In this document: positions 7,174-15,871 of the stretch, piece by piece
How positions within the stretch are numbered: position 1 is the stretch's first letter
How the letters are laid out: every line of letters begins with the position of its first letter
Assembly: GCA_016704145.1 (NCBI GenBank)
Contig: JADJAS010000005.1
Location: 124,001-188,000 of the forward strand
Length of the DNA: 64,000 nucleotides
Direction: 5' to 3'
From: Rhodocyclaceae bacterium
GTDB taxonomy: Bacteria > Pseudomonadota > Gammaproteobacteria > Burkholderiales > Rhodocyclaceae
Made by a program: the position numbers and the translations under genes
The notes under the pieces: model-generated
Databases searched by the model: none
The model's input: the letters and a program-made list of their open reading frames with translations, nothing else
What the model was told of the DNA's origin: nothing

Positions 7174-9744
7174 ATGAACAGCCCCGAACTCCGCAACGCC
7201 ATCGCCGACCTGATCAATCCCGCCCGTCGCAGCTTCCTCAAGACGGCCGCCGCCGGCGCCGCCACCGCCGGCCTGTTCCGCTACGGCCTGGAAGCGCGCG
7301 ACGCCCAGGCCTTCGCCTTCGAACCGTATCCGCGCGACAACGATCTCACTACCGTCGTCACCTCCTGCGACCACAATTGCGGTTCGCGCCACATGCTGGT
7401 CGCGCACAAGAAGGGCGACGTCATCGTCCGCCTCTCGACCGACGACGGCCGCTACCAAGCCGGCGGCGCCTTCGGCTTCGAGACCGAAGAGGTGCCGCAG
7501 CTGCGCGCCTGCCTGCGCGGCCGCTCCTACCGGGCGCGCCTCTACTCGCAGGAACGCCTGCTCTATCCGATGATGCGCGTCGGCGAGCGCGGCGAAGGCA
7601 GGTTCAAGCGCGTCTCCTGGGACGAAGCCCTCGACCATGTCGCCAGGAAGATGATCGAGCTGAAGCAGAAGTACGGTCCCACCGCGATCCTCGACCAGGC
7701 CTACGCCGGCACCTCCTACGGCGTGCTGCACAAATCCGACCAGATCGAGGGCCTGCTGGCGCGCTTCCTCGGCATGTTCGGCTGCCGCACCAACTCGTGG
7801 TCGGTGCCGAGCTACCAGGGCACCACCACCAGTTCGCGCTGGACCTTCGGCACCATCGAGGACGGCAACGAGGACGATACTTTCGCCCACTCGAAGCTCG
7901 TCATCATGTGGGGCTGGAATCCCGCCTATACCTTCCACGGCGGCAACACCTTCTACTACATGCGCCTGGCCAAGCAGCGCGGCTGCAAGTTCGTGGTCGT
8001 CGATCCGCAATACACCGACTCCTGCGCCGCCTACGATGCCTGGTGGATTCCCATCCGGCCGAACACCGACGCGGCCATGCTGGCCGGCATGGCGCATTAC
8101 GTCTTCGCCAACAACCTGCACGACCAGAAGTTCATCGACAAGTTCTGCCAGGGCATGGATGCCGGCACGATGCCGGACTGGGCCAAGGACAAGGAGAACT
8201 TCAAGGACTACATCCTCGGCAAGTACGACAACACACCGAAGACGCCGGAGTGGGCGGAGACGATCTGCGGCGTGCCGGCGGCGGACATCAGGAAGCTGGC
8301 CGACATGTATGCGCGCACCAAGCCGGCGGCGCTGAAGGCCTCGTGGAGCCCCGGCCGCAATGCCTACGGCGAACAGTACAACCGCATGGCGGCCGCCCTG
8401 CAGGCGATGACCGGCAACATCGGCATCCTCGGCGGCTGCGCCGAAGGCGTCGGCAAGGGCTGGCACGCCGAGTCGATCGCCTACCCTTACGACGAGTACG
8501 CCAACGTCTGGTGGGCCTCGATCAAGTCGGACCGCTGGGCGCACTGCGTGCTCAACTACCCGAACGTCAAGCGCGAGGAAATCGGCTGCTGGCCGCGCGA
8601 CGACGAACTCGACGGCAAGATTCCCAACATCAAGGCGATCTTCTGGCACGGCTCGGACTGGTTCAACCAGCTGACCAACATCAACAAGGAAATCGAGGCG
8701 GTCAAGAAGCTCGAACTCGTGGTCTGCTCCGACTCGACCATCACGCCCTCGGCGCTGTGGGCCGACGTGCTGCTGCCGATCGCCACGCACTTCGAGCGCC
8801 ATGACGTCGCCCTGCCCTGGTACAAGGGCCACTACTACATCCACCGGCCGAAGACCATCGAGCCGATGGGCGAGAGCAAGACCGACTTGCAGGTCTACAC
8901 GGAACTTGCCTATCGCATCGAGCAGCTCGATCCCTCGGTGGCGAACTTCGGCAAGCGCTACAACCCGAAGGCCGACCGCGCCTACTTCCAGAACCCGGAC
9001 GCCGTGGACGAGGCGTATCTCGTCGACTGGTGGAAGAAAGTACAGAACCACCAGGGCGTCACCATGTCCTGGGAGGAGTTCAAGCAGCGCGGCGTCTACA
9101 AGTTTGTCCTCGACCAGCCGCACATTGCTTTCAGGGCACAGATCGAGCACGGCGAGCCTTTCCAGACCGCTTCCGGCAAGATCGAGATCCTGTCCACGGA
9201 ACTGGCGCAGATCCAGGACTGGACCAAGACCCGCTACGGCGCGCCGATTCCAGCCATTCCGAAGTGGATCGAGCCCTTCGAGTCGCTGAACCATCCGAAA
9301 ACGAAGGACTTCCCCTACCACATGGTGACGCCGCATCCGCGCTGGCGCACGCATTCCATCTTCAACAACATTCCCTGGCTGCGCGAGACCTACCAGCAGG
9401 AACTGACCATGAACGCCTCGGACGCCCGCAAGCTCGGGCTGAAGACCGGCGACATCGTCGAGGCCTGGAACGACCGTGGCCGCGTGGTGGTGCCGCTCTA
9501 CGTCACCGAGCGCTGCATGCCCGGCGTCGTCGCGCTGCACGAGGGGGCATGGATGGATCGCGACAAGAACGGCGTCGACCGCTCGGGCAACCCGGACTTC
9601 CTGACGCTCGACGAGCCCAGCCCGGCTGGCGCCTTCGCCTACAACACCATCCTGGTCAACGTGAAAAAGACCGATCTCGACCACCGCCCCGGTTGGGACA
9701 TCAAGGCGACCGCGCGCGCCATGATCTTCCGCCGCGATGCGTGA
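7174..9744 (+). CDS. Tat-exported DMSO-reductase-family molybdoenzyme, catalytic subunit
   Basis: The 856-residue product starts with a twin-arginine signal (ARRSFLKT, residues 17-24), so it is folded before export. The Fe-S motif region runs C65-x3-C69-x3-H73 ... C113-LRGRS, very like DmsA except that the third cysteine position is histidine. The molybdopterin domains follow (LVIMWGWNPAYT, FVVVDPQYTDSC, IPIRPNTDAAML), with the C-terminal dinucleotide-binding domain near TPHPRWRTHS. The overall form is closest to the DmsA/S- and N-oxide reductase branch. The substrate cannot be read from sequence. With the methionine-rich protein upstream, methionine sulfoxide is an attractive guess. Confidence 0.85.
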   Translation: MNSPELRNAIADLINPARRSFLKTAAAGAATAGLFRYGLEARDAQAFAFEPYPRDNDLTTVVTSCDHNCGSRHMLVAHKKGDVIVRLSTDDGRYQAGGAFGFETEEVPQLRACLRGRSYRARLYSQERLLYPMMRVGERGEGRFKRVSWDEALDHVARKMIELKQKYGPTAILDQAYAGTSYGVLHKSDQIEGLLARFLGMFGCRTNSWSVPSYQGTTTSSRWTFGTIEDGNEDDTFAHSKLVIMWGWNPAYTFHGGNTFYYMRLAKQRGCKFVVVDPQYTDSCAAYDAWWIPIRPNTDAAMLAGMAHYVFANNLHDQKFIDKFCQGMDAGTMPDWAKDKENFKDYILGKYDNTPKTPEWAETICGVPAADIRKLADMYARTKPAALKASWSPGRNAYGEQYNRMAAALQAMTGNIGILGGCAEGVGKGWHAESIAYPYDEYANVWWASIKSDRWAHCVLNYPNVKREEIGCWPRDDELDGKIPNIKAIFWHGSDWFNQLTNINKEIEAVKKLELVVCSDSTITPSALWADVLLPIATHFERHDVALPWYKGHYYIHRPKTIEPMGESKTDLQVYTELAYRIEQLDPSVANFGKRYNPKADRAYFQNPDAVDEAYLVDWWKKVQNHQGVTMSWEEFKQRGVYKFVLDQPHIAFRAQIEHGEPFQTASGKIEILSTELAQIQDWTKTRYGAPIPAIPKWIEPFESLNHPKTKDFPYHMVTPHPRWRTHSIFNNIPWLRETYQQELTMNASDARKLGLKTGDIVEAWNDRGRVVVPLYVTERCMPGVVALHEGAWMDRDKNGVDRSGNPDFLTLDEPSPAGAFAYNTILVNVKKTDLDHRPGWDIKATARAMIFRRDA

Positions 9745-9754
9745 GGACCATGCC

Positions 9755-10417
9755 ATGACGACCAAACTCGACAAGCAAGAAGTCAAGGCCGCCCTCGAAC
9801 GCAAGGTGGCGCAGACCTACCATCCCGTGAAGCCGGCGATACAGCTGGGCTTTGTCCATCACAACGTCGATTGCATCGGCTGCCGCGCCTGCGAAATCGC
9901 CTGCAAGGACAAGAACGGCCTGCCGCCCGGCCCGCGCTTCCGCCGCGTCATGTACATCGAGGGCGGCCACTATCCGGACGTGTATGCCTATAAGGTCAAC
10001 ATGTCGTGCAACCACTGCGCGGAACCGGCCTGCCTGCCGACCTGTCCGACCGGCGCGATCTGGAAGCGCGAAGCCGATGGCATCGTCGATATCGACAGCA
10101 CGCTGTGCATCGGCTGCCGCCGCTGCGAGGCCGCCTGTCCCTACGGCGCGCCGCAATGGGACCCGCAGGCGCAGATCGTCAAGAAGTGCAACATGTGTGT
10201 CGACGAGATCGAGGCCGGCCGCAAACCCTACTGCGTGATGGCCTGCATGATGCGCGTGCTCGACATCGGCCCCATCGACCAGCTGCGCGCCGGCACCTGG
10301 AAAACCACCGCCATCGGCCCCAACGAAAAACCGGTGCGACAGGTGAAGAACATGGCCAACCCGGAGCTGACCAACCCGTCGATCGTCTTCGTGCCGCACA
10401 GCAAGGGCAAGGTGTGA
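9755..10417 (+). CDS. DmsB-like four-cluster iron-sulfur electron-transfer subunit
   Basis: The 220-residue product has the 16-cysteine pattern of DmsB/PhsB/NrfC-type ferredoxins: CIGCRACEIAC (40-50), CNHCAEPACLPTC, CIGCRRCEAAC and CNMCVDEI...CVMAC. The ATG at 9755 is preferred to the ATG at 9737, because a GAGG site lies 8 bases upstream and the other start overlaps the previous gene. There is no signal peptide, as expected for a subunit exported in complex with the Tat-bearing partner. It should pass electrons from the cytochrome to the molybdenum subunit. Confidence 0.88.
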   Translation: MTTKLDKQEVKAALERKVAQTYHPVKPAIQLGFVHHNVDCIGCRACEIACKDKNGLPPGPRFRRVMYIEGGHYPDVYAYKVNMSCNHCAEPACLPTCPTGAIWKREADGIVDIDSTLCIGCRRCEAACPYGAPQWDPQAQIVKKCNMCVDEIEAGRKPYCVMACMMRVLDIGPIDQLRAGTWKTTAIGPNEKPVRQVKNMANPELTNPSIVFVPHSKGKV

Positions 10418-11160
10418 ACGCCGCGATCGCCGCCAGTATCGGCGACGTCATCGCCGAGGACGCCGAGTCGCTGGCGGCGCTGCACGACCGCGAGCTGACC
10501 GCGGACATGATCGCGGCGCTGCGGGAGGCGGATTTCCCCGCCTGCCTGGGCCTGATGCCCGCCACCGCCGGCGCCGTCGAGGCGTGGCAGGCGATGGCCG
10601 AGGGCGTCGCCCACCTGCCGGTGGATATCACACCCGCCGACCTCGACGCCCTGGCCGCCGAATATGCCGCCATCTACCTGACCGGCGCCTACGGCGCCTC
10701 GCCCCACGAGTCGGTGTGGACCGACGACGACCACCTGACCTGCCAGGCCGCGATGTTCCAGTGGCGCGACATCCACGCCGCGGCGGGGCTGGCGACGCCG
10801 GACTGGCGCCAGCGGCCCGACGACCATCTGGTGCTGCAACTGCTCCATCTGGCTCAGGCCGCGCGGCGTGCCGCCACGGCTGACTCCTGGCGGCGGCTGG
10901 CAGCCCTCCTCGACGAACACACACTGCGCTGGCTGCCCGAGTTCGCTGCGCGCGTCGCCGCCCGCAGCGAATCGCCGTTCTACGCCGGGCTGGCGGTGCT
11001 GACCGCGGCCTGGGTGAACGGCGTGCGCGACCTGATGGCCACGCAACTCGACGAGCCCCGTCCCACTCGCGAGGAAATCGAAGCGCGCCTGCGACCGACG
11101 CCAGGGGCCACGGAGCAGCCCGTCGCCTTCATGCCGGGCGCGCACGGCCCAAGCTGGTAG
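10414..11160 (+). CDS. TorD/DmsD-family molybdoenzyme chaperone
   Basis: The 248-residue product starts at a GTG overlapping the ferredoxin stop (GTGTGA). It is all-helical, with the hallmark YAAIYLTGAYGASPHESVW region of TorD-like proteins. Such chaperones bind the Tat signal and guide cofactor insertion before export, so its partner is most likely the enzyme at 7174-9744. The longer upstream frame is only a shadow of the ferredoxin gene. Confidence 0.8.
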   Translation: MNAAIAASIGDVIAEDAESLAALHDRELTADMIAALREADFPACLGLMPATAGAVEAWQAMAEGVAHLPVDITPADLDALAAEYAAIYLTGAYGASPHESVWTDDDHLTCQAAMFQWRDIHAAAGLATPDWRQRPDDHLVLQLLHLAQAARRAATADSWRRLAALLDEHTLRWLPEFAARVAARSESPFYAGLAVLTAAWVNGVRDLMATQLDEPRPTREEIEARLRPTPGATEQPVAFMPGAHGPSW

Positions 11161-11195
11161 CCGACCGACCAGCGCCACTGCGCTAAACTGGGCCC

Positions 11196-13064
11196 ATGAC
11201 GGCCGTCGCGTTCTCCCCCCTGAAGCGCCGCATTCTGACGCGGCTGCTGGTCGCCGCCGCCTTGCTGTCCGCATTGCTGCTGGCGGTCTTCCTCACCGTC
11301 TACCGCGACCAACTGATCGGCGAGCGCAGCCGCGCCTCGCTCGGCTTCAACCTGCTGCTGCAGGCGGCGCTCGAGAACGCCATGCTCAAGCGCGACGTGC
11401 CCGGGCTGGCCGACATCGTCACCCGGCTGGGCGGCCAGTCCGGCATCGACAGCGTAATGATCCTCAATCCGGCCGGCGATGTCCGCTTCGCCTCGACGCC
11501 CGCCAGGCTCGGCCTGCGCCTGCCGGCGCTGGTGCCAGCCGCCGACGCCAAGCCTTCAGCCGAATTCGCGCTCACCGATGATGGCCGCGAAGTGCTGCGC
11601 TCCGTCAACCCGGTGCGCAACAAGCAGCCCTGCGCGCCCTGCCATGGCGAAGCCGCCAGCCACCCGGTGAACGGCATCCTTGTCGTCGATTACGACGCCA
11701 GCGGCATCCGCGCCCATGCTTGGCGCAGCGCCGCCGCCTTTGCCGCCGCCGGCGTGGCGGTGCTGGCGCTGATCATGATCGTGCTGTGGCGCTCGCTCAA
11801 CCGCCAGGTGCTGGCGCCGGTGGCGCGGCTGGGCGAGGCCAGCGCCGCCATCGAAGCCGGGCGTCTGGACCGGCGCGTCCGCCTCGAAGGCAACGACGAG
11901 CTGACCGAACTCGGCGAACGCTTCAACCGCATGGCCGAGCGGCTGGAAGCGCAGATGGCGCTGGTGCGCGCGCGCCAGGCCTACCTGCAGCAGGTCATCG
12001 ACGGACTGCCCGACGGCGTGCGCGTCATCCGCGTCCGCGACAAGGCCGTGGTGCTGGCCAACCGCGCCTTCTGCCAGCAGGTCGGCCGGCCGGTCGAGGC
12101 TGTCATCGATGCGCCCTGCCACCGCGGCAGCCACGGCCGCGATGAACCCTGCGCGCCGACCATGGTGGTATGCCCGCTGCACGAACTGAAGGCGGTCGGC
12201 GAAGCGCTGAAGGCCAGCCACCATCACCAGCGCGCCGATGGCGCCCGCTTCCCCGTCGAGGTCAACGCGGTGCTGGTCGAGATCGAGCAGGACGGACGGA
12301 CGGAACGCTACGTGGTCGAATCGGTGCGCGACCTCGGCCAGGCCGCGCGCATTTCGCACGAGCAGCGGCTCTCCGAACTCGGCCTGCTGGCCGCCGGCAT
12401 CGCCCACGAGATCCACAATCCGCTTGCCTCGGTACGGCTCGGCGTGCAGGGGCTGACGCGCGAAGTGCGCGAGCAGCGCATCGCACCCGAGCAGATCATC
12501 GACTACATGGGCCTGATCGACCAGGAAATCGACAACTGCATCGCCGTCACCCGCCGCCTGCTGCTGCTGGCCCGACCGCCCACGCACAGCCTGCAACTGG
12601 TGGTGCTCGACGAAGCCCTGAACGACACGCTGCGCCTGCTCGAATTCGACGCCACCAGCCGCAAGATCACCCAGCACGTCGAGCTGCCCGAAAGTCAGTC
12701 GCGGGTGCTCGCCGACGAGGCCGAGATCCGCATGATCTTCCTCAACCTGATGCAGAACGCGCACCACGCCATGCCCACCGGCGGCACGCTGACCGCCCGC
12801 CTGGCGCGGCGGGACGGCCGCGCCGTGATCGAGATCGCCGACACCGGCATCGGCATGAGCGCCGAACACCTTGCCCGGATCTTCGATCCCTTCTTCAGCC
12901 GGCGCGCCGACGGTGTCGCCGGCACCGGCCTGGGCCTGACCATCGTCCGCAGCCTCGTCGAGCGCATGGGCGGCGACATCGAGGTGGACAGCGCGCCCGG
13001 CGCCGGTTCGCGCTTCCGCGTCAGCCTGCCGCTGGCCGAGACCGCGCTGGAACAGTCGGCATGA
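11196..13064 (+). CDS. Sensor histidine kinase with periplasmic c-type haem motif and Cys-rich PAS domain
   Basis: The 622-residue product has TM1 (13-35), a periplasmic domain, TM2 (178-199), a HAMP region, a PAS domain (~262-375), a HisKA H-box (GIAHEIHNPLAS) and a HATPase domain with DTGIGM and GTGLGL. The periplasmic domain contains CAPCH at 146-150, the haem c attachment motif, just before TM2. The PAS domain has a cysteine/histidine set (CHRGSHGRDEPC...CPL), a pattern seen in redox-type PAS domains. It overlaps the next gene by ATGA, so the two form a pair. It probably senses redox state or a haem ligand and controls the molybdoenzyme cluster. Confidence 0.85.
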   Translation: MTAVAFSPLKRRILTRLLVAAALLSALLLAVFLTVYRDQLIGERSRASLGFNLLLQAALENAMLKRDVPGLADIVTRLGGQSGIDSVMILNPAGDVRFASTPARLGLRLPALVPAADAKPSAEFALTDDGREVLRSVNPVRNKQPCAPCHGEAASHPVNGILVVDYDASGIRAHAWRSAAAFAAAGVAVLALIMIVLWRSLNRQVLAPVARLGEASAAIEAGRLDRRVRLEGNDELTELGERFNRMAERLEAQMALVRARQAYLQQVIDGLPDGVRVIRVRDKAVVLANRAFCQQVGRPVEAVIDAPCHRGSHGRDEPCAPTMVVCPLHELKAVGEALKASHHHQRADGARFPVEVNAVLVEIEQDGRTERYVVESVRDLGQAARISHEQRLSELGLLAAGIAHEIHNPLASVRLGVQGLTREVREQRIAPEQIIDYMGLIDQEIDNCIAVTRRLLLLARPPTHSLQLVVLDEALNDTLRLLEFDATSRKITQHVELPESQSRVLADEAEIRMIFLNLMQNAHHAMPTGGTLTARLARRDGRAVIEIADTGIGMSAEHLARIFDPFFSRRADGVAGTGLGLTIVRSLVERMGGDIEVDSAPGAGSRFRVSLPLAETALEQSA

Positions 13065-14392
13065 AGAAGAAGACGCTGCTGATCATCGACGACGACGCCA
13101 TCTTCAATGGCCTGCTGCGCCGGCAGATCGAAGGCATGGGCTTCGCCGCCGTCGGCGCCGGCTCCTGGGCGGAAGCGCAGCAGCGGCTGGGCGAGATCGA
13201 ACCCAACGCCATCATTCTCGACTTCAAGCTACCCGACAGTAACGCCGCCCACATCCTCGGCGAAATCCGCAACCAGTATCCGGTGATCGTGCTCACCGGC
13301 TACGGCTCGATTCCCAACGCCGTCAGCGCCATCCGCGAGGGCGCGGCCGACTTCCTGACCAAGCCGGTGAACGTCGACGAGCTGGAACTGACGGTGCGGC
13401 GGGTGCTGGAAACCGCCGAGTTGCGCGAATCGATCGGCTTCTACCGCAACCAGCTGGCCTCGCTCCGGCCGGGGCCGCTGGTGTTCGACAGCGCCGCCAT
13501 GCGCGAAGTGCAGGCCATGATCGACGCCGTCGGTCCGACCGACACCACGGTGCTGATCCTGGGCGAATCGGGCACCGGCAAGGAAATGGTGGCGCAGGCC
13601 CTGCATGACCGCAGCCCGCGCGCCAGCCGCGAGCTGGTCGCCATCGACGGCAGCGGCCTGCAGGAAAACCTGTTCGAATCGGAACTGTTCGGCCACGAGC
13701 GCGGCGCCTTCACCGGCGCCGACCGGCAGAAAAAGGGCCTGATCGAGGAGGCCGCCGGCAGCACGCTGTTCCTCGACGAAATCGGCGATGCCGGCCCGGC
13801 CATCCAGGCCAAGCTGCTGCGGGTGATGGAAACCAGCACGTTCCGCCGTCTCGGCGGCAACAAGACGCTGACCGCCGATGCCCGCTTCATCGCCGCGACC
13901 AACCGCGACCTCGCCGCGATGAGCCGCAACGGCAGCTTCCGCAGCGACCTCTATTTCCGCATGTCGCGTTTCGTCATCACCGTGCCGGCGCTGCGCGAGC
14001 GGCGTGAGGACATCGAGCCGCTGGCCCGGCATTTCATCGCCCTGCTCACCCGCACCGCGCCCATGACGCTGGCGCCGGATGCCCTCAAGCTGCTGACCGC
14101 CTACGCCTGGCCGGGCAACGTCCGCGAACTGCGCAATGCCATCGAACGCGCCGTCATCCTCGCCCGCCCCGGCGGCCAAGTGCGCACCGAGCATCTGGCC
14201 TTCATCCCGCGCGACCAGTCCGGCGAAGTCGTGCTGCGTTTCGGCCAGGAGCCGACGCTCGAGCAGATCGAGCAGGAATACCTGCGCCAGGTCATGGCCC
14301 GCCACGGCGGCAACCGGCAACAGACCGCCGCCGTGCTGGGCGTCAGCGAACGCCAGGTCTATCGGCTGATCGAGAAATACCGCGCCGAATAA
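13061..14392 (+). CDS. NtrC-family sigma-54-dependent response regulator
   Basis: The 443-residue product has a receiver domain with phospho-acceptor D54 (IILDFKL), an AAA+ domain with Walker A GESGTGKE (168-175), the sigma-54 contact loop GAFTGA (215-220), Walker B FLDEIGD, and a C-terminal Fis-type helix-turn-helix (RQQTAAVLGVSERQVYRLI). The true start is the ATG at 13061 overlapping the kinase stop. The frame is open for ~890 bases upstream, but that part is antisense-like noise. It is the likely activator of the -24/-12 promoter at 5241-5256 through the CCTGACA palindromes. Confidence 0.9.
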   Translation: MKKKTLLIIDDDAIFNGLLRRQIEGMGFAAVGAGSWAEAQQRLGEIEPNAIILDFKLPDSNAAHILGEIRNQYPVIVLTGYGSIPNAVSAIREGAADFLTKPVNVDELELTVRRVLETAELRESIGFYRNQLASLRPGPLVFDSAAMREVQAMIDAVGPTDTTVLILGESGTGKEMVAQALHDRSPRASRELVAIDGSGLQENLFESELFGHERGAFTGADRQKKGLIEEAAGSTLFLDEIGDAGPAIQAKLLRVMETSTFRRLGGNKTLTADARFIAATNRDLAAMSRNGSFRSDLYFRMSRFVITVPALRERREDIEPLARHFIALLTRTAPMTLAPDALKLLTAYAWPGNVRELRNAIERAVILARPGGQVRTEHLAFIPRDQSGEVVLRFGQEPTLEQIEQEYLRQVMARHGGNRQQTAAVLGVSERQVYRLIEKYRAE

Positions 14393-14408
14393 GTCGTGCG
14401 CGCCGGCC

Positions 14409-14822
14409 TCAGCCGAGCAGCTTGCCGGCCAGCCCCGCCAGGCCCTGGCTCAACGCATCGCCTTCCGTCACCTGGCCCTGGGGCGTCAACTGGTCGATCA
14501 AACCCGGCAGCAGATTGGCCAGGGCACCTGAGGCATCGCCCGCCGACATGCCCAGCTTGCCGGCGATGTCGCCGATCGCATCCGCCCCGAGCGCCGACTG
14601 GAGCTGGTCGCCGGACAGCGGCATGTTCGCGCCGGTGCCCACCCACGACGCGGCCTGCTGGCCCAGCCCGGCCTGGTTGAACTTGCCGAGCAAACCGCCC
14701 AGCCCACCCTCATGGCCCTGAATAAGGCTCATGACGATCTTCAGCAAATCGGCCTGCCCGCCGCCACCGCCGCCCGTCAAGCCACCCAGTACCTGCCCCG
14801 CCACCTGATCAAGCAAACCCAT
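14409..14822 (-). CDS. YidB-family (DUF937) protein
   Basis: The 137-residue product begins MGLLDQVAGQVLGGL, then a glycine run and repeated small-residue helices, ending in GLAGLAGKLLG. This is typical of the YidB/DUF937 family, whose role is unknown. The ATG at 14820-14822 has a GGGAG site upstream. The longer open frame is not supported. It is convergent with the sigma-54 regulator gene, 16 bp away. Confidence 0.8.
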   Translation of the reverse strand: MGLLDQVAGQVLGGLTGGGGGGQADLLKIVMSLIQGHEGGLGGLLGKFNQAGLGQQAASWVGTGANMPLSGDQLQSALGADAIGDIAGKLGMSAGDASGALANLLPGLIDQLTPQGQVTEGDALSQGLAGLAGKLLG

Positions 14823-14916
14823 GTCCGATCTCCCGAAATCGCGGCCCCCGACGGGCCGTTCGGATTTCAATCTACACGAGCGCGCTTGCCAAGAAGGTGA
14901 ATGTTTGCAACGACCA

Positions 14917-14942
14917 CCGGCGTGCCGCCGTGGCTGACTTTC
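14917..14942 (-). repeat. Dispersed hairpin motif copy
   Basis: Minus-strand copy of the GAAAGTCAG + CGGCACGCC motif (GAAAGTCAGCCACGGCGGCA followed by CGCCGG). It lies in a gene-poor stretch, 14823-15039, in which I see nothing else. Confidence 0.6.
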
Positions 14943-15039
14943 ACGTGCCTCCACGTTGGCCGGCAATGTCGAAGCGCCTAAAACCTGCCCATTGGGAAAC
15001 GTCGGTACACGCGGCTAACGACATGACGACGACGCGGGC

Positions 15040-15067
15040 CGGTTCACCCCCGCGCACACGGGAAACA
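15040..15067 (-). CRISPR. Orphan degenerate type I-E repeat 1
   Basis: The stretch beginning CGGTTCACCCCCGCGCACAC and ending GGGAAACA matches the type I-E repeat family (consensus near CGGTTCATCCCCGCGCAC + GCGGGGAACAC) with a few changes. The crRNA sense would be the minus strand, the same as the cas1 remnant at 16079-16316. Confidence 0.6.
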
Positions 15068-15130
15068 TAGAAGTCGACGAAACCGATGTCGCGCTTGCCG
15101 CTTTCGGGCAGCAGGTCATGGAAGGCACCG

Positions 15131-15259
15131 CTATCGACGCCATGGCCGCGCGCCGCGCGCGATGACGCCGGCGACGATGGCGACTACGGCGAGCGCGAGC
15201 ATCGGCAGCGGCCGGGCGACGAACAACACCGGAATGATCAGCGAAGCAAGCCATTTCAT
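15131..15259 (-). CDS. Tiny membrane-peptide ORF, possibly phage-derived
   Basis: A 42-residue frame (MKWLASLIIPVLFVARPLP...ARPWRR) with two hydrophobic segments and a basic end. It diverges from the ORF at 15276, with only 16 bp between them and no clear promoter. The size and neighbourhood suggest a phage-derived holin-like or cryptic peptide. It may not be a gene. Confidence 0.25.
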   Translation of the reverse strand: MKWLASLIIPVLFVARPLPMLALAVVAIVAGVIARGARPWRR

Positions 15260-15275
15260 CGGTCCATTGTAGACG

Positions 15276-15434
15276 ATGACGTCGCGCGATATCGATCTGG
15301 CGGTCAAGCCCAAGTACGATGGCAAAGAGGTCGCCGACGGCATCAGTATCGCTGGGGACGATTTCCGCAAGCTCGTGGTCGACGCAAAGACGGTCAGAAG
15401 CTTCGTGACGGTTCATCCCCGCGCACGCGGGTGA
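15276..15434 (+). CDS. Short ORF of unknown origin
   Basis: A 52-codon frame (MTSRDIDLAVKPKYDGKEV...) with a soluble, globular-looking composition. Its last ten codons run through type I-E repeat 2, so the end is not native. I recognise no family. It is probably a fragment stranded between mobile-element debris. Confidence 0.25.
   Translation: MTSRDIDLAVKPKYDGKEVADGISIAGDDFRKLVVDAKTVRSFVTVHPRARG
15409..15433 (-). CRISPR. Orphan degenerate type I-E repeat 2
   Basis: CGGTTCATCCCCGCGCACGC + GGG, then diverging, matches the first 23 bases of the I-E repeat. It abuts the phage F fragment. The distance from repeat 1 is 369 bp, about six 61 bp units, but I find no repeats in between. Confidence 0.5.
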
Positions 15435-15871
15435 TCTTTCAGACCAACATGGCCACCAGTTATGCCGCCGGGCGCTGGGCGCAGATCAACGACCCGGACC
15501 TGGCCGACTTCCGCCCCTACATCAAGTATCACCACGCCGACGGCGTGCTGCATCCGCGCCCCTGGCATGTGGCCTGGAACGGCCTGGTGCTGCCCAAGGA
15601 CCACTTATTTTGGCAAACCAACGCACCGCCCAATGGCTGGGGTTGCCACTGCTATGTATCCGCCGCCGGGCCAAAGGACACCGCGCTGATCTACGTGTTC
15701 GACGCACCCGAGGGGATCGGCAAGGTGGCCGTGCGGGTCAACTACACGTCGAAGGTGCGCATTGATGGCCAGCGGAACAAGCTCGCCTCGAACTTCGTGC
15801 GCACAGGTGGAATGTTGGCCCCCGACAATGTCGTGACCGAAACAGCGCGTTACGTGGAATTGAAGAGGTGA
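15431..15871 (+). pseudogene. Mu-like phage minor head protein (gpF) fragment with nuclease-like tail
   Basis: From 15431 the plus strand encodes VIFQTNMATSYAAGRWAQI, then HPRPWHVAWNGLVLP and PPNGWGCHC. These are hallmark blocks of the Mu gpF minor capsid family (PF04233). The first two thirds of that protein are missing. After GCHCYVSA an apparent deletion joins a tail (GKVAVRVNYTSKVRI...FVRTGGM) resembling the small nuclease-like domains found at the C-termini of phage head proteins. The fragment begins immediately at I-E repeat 2, which suggests insertion into, or recombination with, a former CRISPR array. Confidence 0.65.

Noticed and set aside
6946..9804. 952-codon open frame on the minus strand across the molybdoenzyme gene
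   Set aside because: It is exactly antisense to a clearly recognisable DmsA-like gene. High GC and codon bias keep the opposite frame open, and its translation is low-complexity with no family match.
12170..13060. N-terminal extension of the sigma-54 regulator
   Set aside because: Arginine/proline-rich out-of-frame reading of the kinase gene. The receiver domain starts properly at 13061.
15068..15408. A regular I-E array between the two orphan repeats
   Set aside because: The 369 bp spacing is close to six units, but no intermediate repeats are recognisable.
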